This document shows positions 5,476 to 9,815 of a DNA stretch of 9,815 nt, one piece after another. A program made the translations under genes and the position numbers. Position 1 is the first letter of the stretch. Each line of letters starts with the position of its first letter. The DNA lies in the NCBI GenBank assembly GCA_030538335.1, contig JAUNUE010000053.1, positions 1 to 9,815 of the forward strand. The letters are read 5' to 3'. The notes below the pieces were generated by a model. The model was not told where the DNA came from and ran no database searches. It saw only the letters and a list, made by a program, of their open reading frames with translations. This DNA is from Allobrachymonas sp. (lineage in GTDB: Bacteria > Pseudomonadota > Gammaproteobacteria > Burkholderiales > Burkholderiaceae_C).

Positions 5476-6141
5476 CTACCGGTTTTTCAATGCCCGCAGC
5501 TTGATGAAAGCCATGGCTGCCATCACGGCATCGTTCAGTGCGCGATGCGGCGGCAACTGGGGCAGGGCCAGATCGGCCATCATCGAAGCAAAACGCAGGT
5601 CGATGTCAGCCAGGTCGTGCTGCTGGCTGGGCGGCAACTGGCGGAATTTGTATTCGTAGTACAGGCGTGAGACTTCGATCTTTGCCTGCGGCAAGCTGGT
5701 ACCCAGCATCGGCTTGATGGCGCGGTTGACCATGGCCACGTCAAACTCGAGGAAATAGCCCACCAGCGGGCGGCTGCCGATGAAGTGCAGCAACTGGTGC
5801 ATGGCCTCCTGCAAGGGCAGGCCGTCAGCCACGTCGGTTTCGCGCAGGTGGTGGATGCGGATGCTGGCACCGGGTACGTTGCGCTCGGGTTGCACCAGCA
5901 GTTCCAGCCGCTCGCTGGTGCAGATGCGCTGGCCGCGGATGCGCACGGCGGCTACCGACACGATGGCATCTTTGGCGGTATCCAGCCCGGTGGTTTCGCA
6001 GTCGATCGAGACCCATTCATCGGGCGGTGGCGCATCGAACAGAAACGCATAGGCGGGGTCGCGCAATTGCCTGCGCATCCAGCCGCGTTGCAGCGCATGC
6101 CACCAGTCGGGCGCCATGGGAAAAGGGTAAGCGCCGCGCAT
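5476..6141 (-). CDS. DEDDh 3'-5' exonuclease, DnaQ/epsilon-like
   Basis: A 221-aa cytoplasmic exonuclease of the DnaQ superfamily. ExoI is SIDCETTGLD with D47 and E49. IHHLRETDV (about 96-104) is the usual DnaQ substrate-loop motif. ExoII is GYFLEFDVAMVNR with D134. ExoIII is HRALNDAVMAA with H199 and D204, making it the DEDDh type. All catalytic residues are present, so it should be an active two-metal nuclease on single-stranded ends. About 40 residues rich in Trp and Arg precede ExoI, unlike minimal epsilon subunits. No polymerase alpha or PHP partner is nearby. It starts 10 bp after the stop of the DUF294 gene on the same strand and has no clear Shine-Dalgarno, which suggests translational coupling. 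An alternative start at residue 9 (6117) is possible. The substrate (DNA, RNA or oligonucleotide) is unknown. Confidence 0.85.
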   Translation of the reverse strand: MRGAYPFPMAPDWWHALQRGWMRRQLRDPAYAFLFDAPPPDEWVSIDCETTGLDTAKDAIVSVAAVRIRGQRICTSERLELLVQPERNVPGASIRIHHLRETDVADGLPLQEAMHQLLHFIGSRPLVGYFLEFDVAMVNRAIKPMLGTSLPQAKIEVSRLYYEYKFRQLPPSQQHDLADIDLRFASMMADLALPQLPPHRALNDAVMAAMAFIKLRALKNR

Positions 6142-6151
6142 GGCCGGGGCG

Positions 6152-7981
6152 TTACTGGATCAGGTCCAGCCGGAAGCGGCGCCGCACCATGGCCTTGAAG
6201 CGGCGCACAATGCCCAGCGTGTCTTTGAGCAGGTCGCGCTCCAGGCTGCTGAGGGTTTGCACGTCTGCCGCAGCTTCTGCGAGCGGGCCGCTGCCCAGCG
6301 CGGCCAGTTCCAGCTTGAGGCGCTGGCCCATGAAGAAGTGCAGGCTGTGGATCAGGTTGTCGCCCCAGCGCCGCTCCAGCACGCCTTGCTGCACCAGTGC
6401 CTCGATGCGCTCGACCGTGCTGGTGGCCGAAATGCCCTGCGCCAGTGCCAGGCTGCGTATGCCCTGCACGATGGGGAAGATGGCCATTTTCTTGATCGGC
6501 AGGCGCTCGTGCTCGTCGCCTGGCGCAAACAGGCGGGTCAGCCAGTTCGCGCCCACGTCGCCAAAGGCCAGCGTGGCTGCGGCGAAACGTGCCAGCAGAA
6601 AGTCGTTGTGGGTGCCGTGCTGCCACAGGGTGCCGTGTACCTGTTCCAACAGATCCGGGTTGCCCGCCACGGCGTGTGCATCCTGAAAAACAGCCAGATC
6701 GATCAGGTCTTGGGCATTGCCACGTGCCAGCCACTGCCGGGCGCGGGCCTGCCATTCGCTCACGCTGCCGCGCCAGGCCGGGTTGCTGACCATCACGCCG
6801 CCGGGGCAGGGCGGGTAGCCAATCTGCACCAGCGCATCGGTAAAGCGCTGGCAGATCGCCTGCAGGTCCGCGGGTGGCGTGTACCCGTCGCACAGGATCA
6901 GGCCGTTGTCCTGGTCAGTCTTGAGCAACTGTTCGCCACGGCCTTCGCTGCCCATCACGATCAGGCAACTGTTCTGCACCAGGTCGGGCGGTGCGATCAT
7001 GTCCCAGGCGCGTTCGAACAGCCGCGCATTGACCTGTTGCACCAGCCGCCCGATCAGGCCCACGTCGGTGCCATTGGTGTAGAGCTGCTGCACCATCCGG
7101 GTGGTTTGTGCCGCGGCTTGCTCCAGCGCCTGCACGCTTGGGGCGTTGCTGATGCGCGTGATGATCAGGTGCGAGTGGTTGGAGAGGTAGCTGAACACAT
7201 CGAGCGATTCGATCACGCCCAGCACCTCATCGCCCTCGGCAATTACCACGCGGTGGATGCGGTGGCGCAGCATGGCCGTAAGTGCCTCGCCCATGCGGCG
7301 GTGCGGCTGCAGCGTGACCAGGCCGAAGGTGGCCAGTTGGCCTACTGGCAGTTCGGCCAGCGGCATTTCGGTCACGATGGCGGCAGGCAGGTCGGACGTG
7401 GAGAAGATACCCAGCCGGGGCGGATTGTTGGCATCGTCGCGTACCAGCACATGGCTGATGCGTTTTTCCTTGAACAGCCGCGCCACTTCGGCTACGGGGG
7501 TCAGCTCACCCACATATTCCGGCGCGTGCAGCATGGCCGCATCGACCCGTGCCAAGGTGAGCGATTGCATTTCCTGCTGCTGGCCTTGTTGTGCCATGGC
7601 CTGCAATTTTTCGCCGAGGCCCGAGAACAGCAGTGCGCTGAAGGTGGCGTTGCCCGCCATGAGTTGCTGCACCGTGGCGTGGTCAAGTGCGTAGGCCAGC
7701 ACTTCTTCGCGGGCCACGAAACGGTGGCTGCTGCGCCCGGCCATGAGCGCGCGGCCATCGAAGCTGTCTTGCGGTGCGTAGATGTGCACGATGCTGCTGC
7801 CTTCCATCTGCGCCACCTGGCCCTTGATCAGGATGTACAGCGCAGCCGGTGCGGCGTCGGCATCGATGATGACTTCATCTGTGCGGTAGTACACGATGTC
7901 CACCCGCGCACGCACCAGCGCCTGCTCTTGCGGCTGCAGGCTGTGAAAAGGCGAGACCGAAAAATCAAAGGCGTTGGGCAT
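6152..7981 (-). CDS. cNMP-binding/CBS/DUF294 nucleotidyltransferase-like signalling protein
   Basis: A 609-aa cytoplasmic multidomain protein. From the N-terminus: a cyclic-nucleotide-binding-like domain (about 8-130), a CBS pair (about 148-205 and 213-272, with RISHVLVRDD and RIHRVVIAEGDEVLGVIESLD split between them), a DUF294 nucleotidyltransferase-like domain (about 300-420) and a helical DUF294 C-terminal domain (about 450-600). The nucleotidyltransferase motif reads GSEGRGEQ at 344-351 and TDQDN at 355-359, with both metal-binding Asp (D356, D358) retained, as in GlnD-like enzymes. It is therefore a candidate nucleotidylyl transferase gated by adenine nucleotides or cNMP; the target is unknown. 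I chose the start at 7981 because family similarity begins there and upstream codons are low-complexity; no good Shine-Dalgarno is visible. The exonuclease follows 10 bp downstream. The DUF485-actP operon is divergent across 153 bp. Confidence 0.88.
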   Translation of the reverse strand: MPNAFDFSVSPFHSLQPQEQALVRARVDIVYYRTDEVIIDADAAPAALYILIKGQVAQMEGSSIVHIYAPQDSFDGRALMAGRSSHRFVAREEVLAYALDHATVQQLMAGNATFSALLFSGLGEKLQAMAQQGQQQEMQSLTLARVDAAMLHAPEYVGELTPVAEVARLFKEKRISHVLVRDDANNPPRLGIFSTSDLPAAIVTEMPLAELPVGQLATFGLVTLQPHRRMGEALTAMLRHRIHRVVIAEGDEVLGVIESLDVFSYLSNHSHLIITRISNAPSVQALEQAAAQTTRMVQQLYTNGTDVGLIGRLVQQVNARLFERAWDMIAPPDLVQNSCLIVMGSEGRGEQLLKTDQDNGLILCDGYTPPADLQAICQRFTDALVQIGYPPCPGGVMVSNPAWRGSVSEWQARARQWLARGNAQDLIDLAVFQDAHAVAGNPDLLEQVHGTLWQHGTHNDFLLARFAAATLAFGDVGANWLTRLFAPGDEHERLPIKKMAIFPIVQGIRSLALAQGISATSTVERIEALVQQGVLERRWGDNLIHSLHFFMGQRLKLELAALGSGPLAEAAADVQTLSSLERDLLKDTLGIVRRFKAMVRRRFRLDLIQ

Positions 7982-8134
7982 GGGTGCATGTTGCCCGATC
8001 AGGGGTGGGAAATTACCAATTCCTCGGGAAACTCCTGACTTCTTTTTTGTATCTGCCCCCCGTTTCTGTAAGTTGGCCGCATGTTTTCGCCCCCACCATG
8101 CGCTTCCCAAATAACTTTTTTCAGGAGACAAATC
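7982..8134. promoter_or_regulatory. Divergent intergenic region between the DUF294 and DUF485-actP operons
   Basis: These 153 bp must hold the promoters of both operons. I found no convincing sigma70 pair on either strand. Notable sequences are a T6 run (8043-8048), a C6 run (8056-8061) and GTTGGCCGC (8072-8080). A shared regulator could control both directions from here, which is inference from layout only. Confidence 0.5.
8123..8128 (+). promoter_or_regulatory. Ribosome binding site of the DUF485 gene
   Basis: AGGAGA lies six bases before the ATG at 8135 and rules out the in-frame upstream ATG at 8081. Confidence 0.8.
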
Positions 8135-8443
8135 ATGCCCGATCCCATTGTGGAGAGGATACAAAGCAACCCCAAGTATGCGGAGTTGAAAACCAAGCGC
8201 ACCCGTTTTGGCTGGATCCTGACCTTCGTGGTGCTGGTGCTGTACTACGGCTTCATTGCGCTGATTGCATTTGACAAGGAACTGCTGGCCAAGCCGCTGG
8301 GCAGCGGCATCACCACCATCGGCATCCCGATCGGCATTGCCGTGATCCTGGTGCCCATCATCCTCACCGGCATCTACGTGGCACGCGCCAACGGTGAGTT
8401 TGACCGCCTGAATGCAGAAATCATCAAGGAAGCCCAGCAATGA
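8135..8443 (+). CDS. yjcH: DUF485 inner-membrane protein, YjcH-like
   Basis: A 102-aa protein with a polar N-terminus (NPKYAELKTKRTRFGW at 12-27) and two membrane helices (about 28-46 and 61-83). A conserved polar tail follows, with YVARANGEFDRLNAEI at 81-96, the hallmark of DUF485. In E. coli the homologue YjcH is encoded between acs and actP. It is thought to act with the acetate permease, although its exact function is unproven. The start at 8135 is set by AGGAGA (8123-8128) and matches family length. Its TGA overlaps the actP ATG (ATGA, 8440-8443), which implies coupled translation and a fixed stoichiometry. No acs gene is in the window. Confidence 0.92.
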   Translation: MPDPIVERIQSNPKYAELKTKRTRFGWILTFVVLVLYYGFIALIAFDKELLAKPLGSGITTIGIPIGIAVILVPIILTGIYVARANGEFDRLNAEIIKEAQQ

Positions 8444-9815
8444 AAAAACCCTTCACCTTTGTGGGCATCGGCCTGTTTGCCACCAGCATCGCCGTGGCGC
8501 AAGCGGTGGCCGCTGCACCGGCTGAAAAACCGACCAACTGGACGGCCATTGCCATGTTCGGCATGTTCATCGTGGGCACGCTGTGGATCACCAAATGGGC
8601 ATCGAAAAAAACGCAATCGGCCGCAGCGTTTTACACCGGCGGCGGCATTGGCGGCTTTACCAATGGTCTGGCCATTGCGGGCGACTACATGTCGGCCGCG
8701 TCGTTCCTGGGCATTACGGCGTCGATCATGGCCACGGGCTACGACGGTCTGATCTACTCCATCGGCTTTTTCGTCGGCTGGCCTATCCTCACCTTCCTCA
8801 TGGCAGAGAAGCTGCGCAACCTGGGCAAGTTCACTTTTGCCGACGTGGCCTCGTACCGCTTCCAGCAAAAACCGATCCGCACCTTTGCGGCGGCGGGCAC
8901 CCTGGTAACGGTGGCGTTCTACCTGATTGCCCAGATGGTGGGTGCCGGCCAGCTCATCAAGCTGCTGTTCGGCATGAGCTACACCACCTCGGTGATCGTG
9001 GTGGGCGCACTGATGATGACGTATGTGCTGTTTGGCGGCATGACGGCCACCACCTGGGTGCAGGTGATCAAGGCCGTGATGCTGCTGGGCGGCGGCACCA
9101 TCATGTCGCTGTATGTGCTGTGGAAGTTCGGCTTCAACCTGGAGGCCATGTTTGCCAAAGCGGTGGAGGTAAAAACCGCCAGCGCCGTGGCCGCAGGCAA
9201 AACGCCGGCAGAAGCCACCAAGGGCGCGCTGTCGATCATGGGGCCGGGTTCGTTCATCAAGGATCCGATCTCGGCCATCAGCTTCGGCATGGCGCTGATG
9301 CTGGGCACTTGCGGGCTGCCGCACATCCTGATGCGCTTCTTTACCGTGCCCAATGCCAAAGAGGCGCGCAAGAGCGTGTTCTGGGCCAGCACCTGGATCG
9401 GCTACTTCTACATCCTGACTTTCATCATCGGTTTTGGCGCGGTGGTGCTGGTCAGCGGTGACCCGAAATACCTCGATGGCAAAGGCGGCCTGCTCGGCGG
9501 CGGCAACATGACGGCGGTGCACATGGCCGATGCGATTGGCGGCAACGTGTTCATGGGCTTCATCTCGGCGGTGGCGTTTGCCACCATCCTGGCCGTGGTG
9601 GCCGGTCTTACGCTGTCGGGCGCATCGGCCGTGTCACACGACCTGTACGCCACGCTGGTGAAAAAAGGCCATGCCGACCCGAAAGATGAGCTGCGGGTGT
9701 CGCGCATCACGACCATTGCGCTGGGCATCATCGCCGTGCTGCTGGGCATTGTGTTCGAGAAGCAGAACGTGGCCTTCATGGTGTCGCTGGCGTTTGCCGT
9801 GGCCGCTTCGGCCAA
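8440..9815 (+). CDS. actP: Cation/acetate symporter ActP (3' end outside window)
   Basis: The frame stays open for 458 complete codons to the right edge; E. coli ActP has about 549, so some 90 residues are missing. The N-terminus has a cleavable-signal-like segment (about 1-26) before PTNWTAIAMF, as in E. coli. Near-identical family blocks follow: GLAIAGDYMSAASFLGI at about 76-92, GYDGLIYSIGFFVGWPI, FADVASYR, YLIAQMVGAGQLIKLLFG, VLFGGMTATTWVQVIKAV, GLPHILMRFFTVP, GYFYILTFIIGFGA, and AVAFATILAVVAGLTLSGAS leading to AVSHDLYA at 397-404. It imports acetate and related short carboxylates (glycolate in E. coli) across the inner membrane. A variable stretch with TASAVAAGKTPAEATKG (about 247-263) is expanded compared with E. 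coli. The helix-8 segment has A385-V386 where the other symporter in this window has Ser-Thr. Confidence 0.95.
   Translation, partial: MKKPFTFVGIGLFATSIAVAQAVAAAPAEKPTNWTAIAMFGMFIVGTLWITKWASKKTQSAAAFYTGGGIGGFTNGLAIAGDYMSAASFLGITASIMATGYDGLIYSIGFFVGWPILTFLMAEKLRNLGKFTFADVASYRFQQKPIRTFAAAGTLVTVAFYLIAQMVGAGQLIKLLFGMSYTTSVIVVGALMMTYVLFGGMTATTWVQVIKAVMLLGGGTIMSLYVLWKFGFNLEAMFAKAVEVKTASAVAAGKTPAEATKGALSIMGPGSFIKDPISAISFGMALMLGTCGLPHILMRFFTVPNAKEARKSVFWASTWIGYFYILTFIIGFGAVVLVSGDPKYLDGKGGLLGGGNMTAVHMADAIGGNVFMGFISAVAFATILAVVAGLTLSGASAVSHDLYATLVKKGHADPKDELRVSRITTIALGIIAVLLGIVFEKQNVAFMVSLAFAVAASA

Noticed and set aside
6140..8038. Long plus-strand open frame opposite the DUF294 gene
   Set aside because: It is a shadow of a GC-rich gene: the product is His/Gln/Ala-rich without domains, while the minus strand gives clear CBS and DUF294 motifs.
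8073..8090. Possible sigma54 promoter TTGGCCGC...CGC before the DUF485 gene
   Set aside because: The GG and GC elements are 12 bp apart instead of the required 10, and the -12 element lacks TTGC.
7982..8440. N-terminal extension of the DUF294 protein beyond 7981
   Set aside because: The frame is open, but the extension would run antisense through the DUF485 gene and has no family similarity.

Overview
The window is GC-rich, densely coded chromosomal DNA. Its gene set looks like a betaproteobacterium of the Burkholderiales, probably near Comamonadaceae: an ActP/DUF485 acetate permease pair, a DUF4212/VC_2705-type symporter pair, a cNMP-CBS-DUF294 protein with a DEDDh exonuclease, and a DUF4124 secreted protein. 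This assignment rests on family recognition and base composition, not on a search. No rRNA, tRNA, CRISPR array, transposase, phage gene or toxin/defence gene is visible.

Layout. (1) Positions 138-2017, plus strand: a YhbW-like luciferase-family flavin oxidoreductase, then a secreted DUF4124 protein that ends in a strong hairpin. Two diverged inverted copies of a roughly 42-bp repeat flank this pair (1-42 and 2048-2090). (2) 2029-2662: a long non-coding stretch. It has an AT-rich promoter zone, a perfect 16-bp palindrome shaped like a LacI-family operator, and a roughly 300-nt leader with competing hairpins. (3) 2663-4808, plus strand: a small DUF4212 subunit and a 618-aa sodium:solute symporter, followed by two tandem hairpins, the second a good intrinsic terminator. 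(4) 4955-5326, plus strand: an unrecognised 123-aa membrane protein. A REP-like inverted repeat (5347-5414) follows, between convergent genes. (5) 5476-7981, minus strand: a cNMP-binding/CBS/DUF294 nucleotidyltransferase-like protein and a downstream DEDDh 3'-5' exonuclease, spaced as an operon. (6) 8135-9815, plus strand and divergent from (5): a DUF485 (YjcH-like) protein whose stop overlaps the start of actP. The actP gene runs off the right edge and is open over all 458 visible codons.

How it fits together. Two sodium:solute symporters of different subfamilies, each with its own two-helix small partner, sit either side of a divergent gene pair. The first gene of that pair has the architecture of a nucleotide-sensing regulator. 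The likely theme is uptake of acetate or other short carboxylates, with the cNMP/CBS/nucleotidyltransferase protein as a candidate link between energy state and transport. The uptake role of ActP is established for the family; the regulatory link is inference from gene position. The less explained signals are the operator-like palindrome and structured leader before the DUF4212 operon, an EF-hand-like loop in a predicted periplasmic loop of the first symporter, a sodium-site difference between the two symporters, and the two families of dispersed repeats. Nothing here clearly amounts to an undescribed system; the most plausible candidate is the DUF294-exonuclease module between the two transporters.
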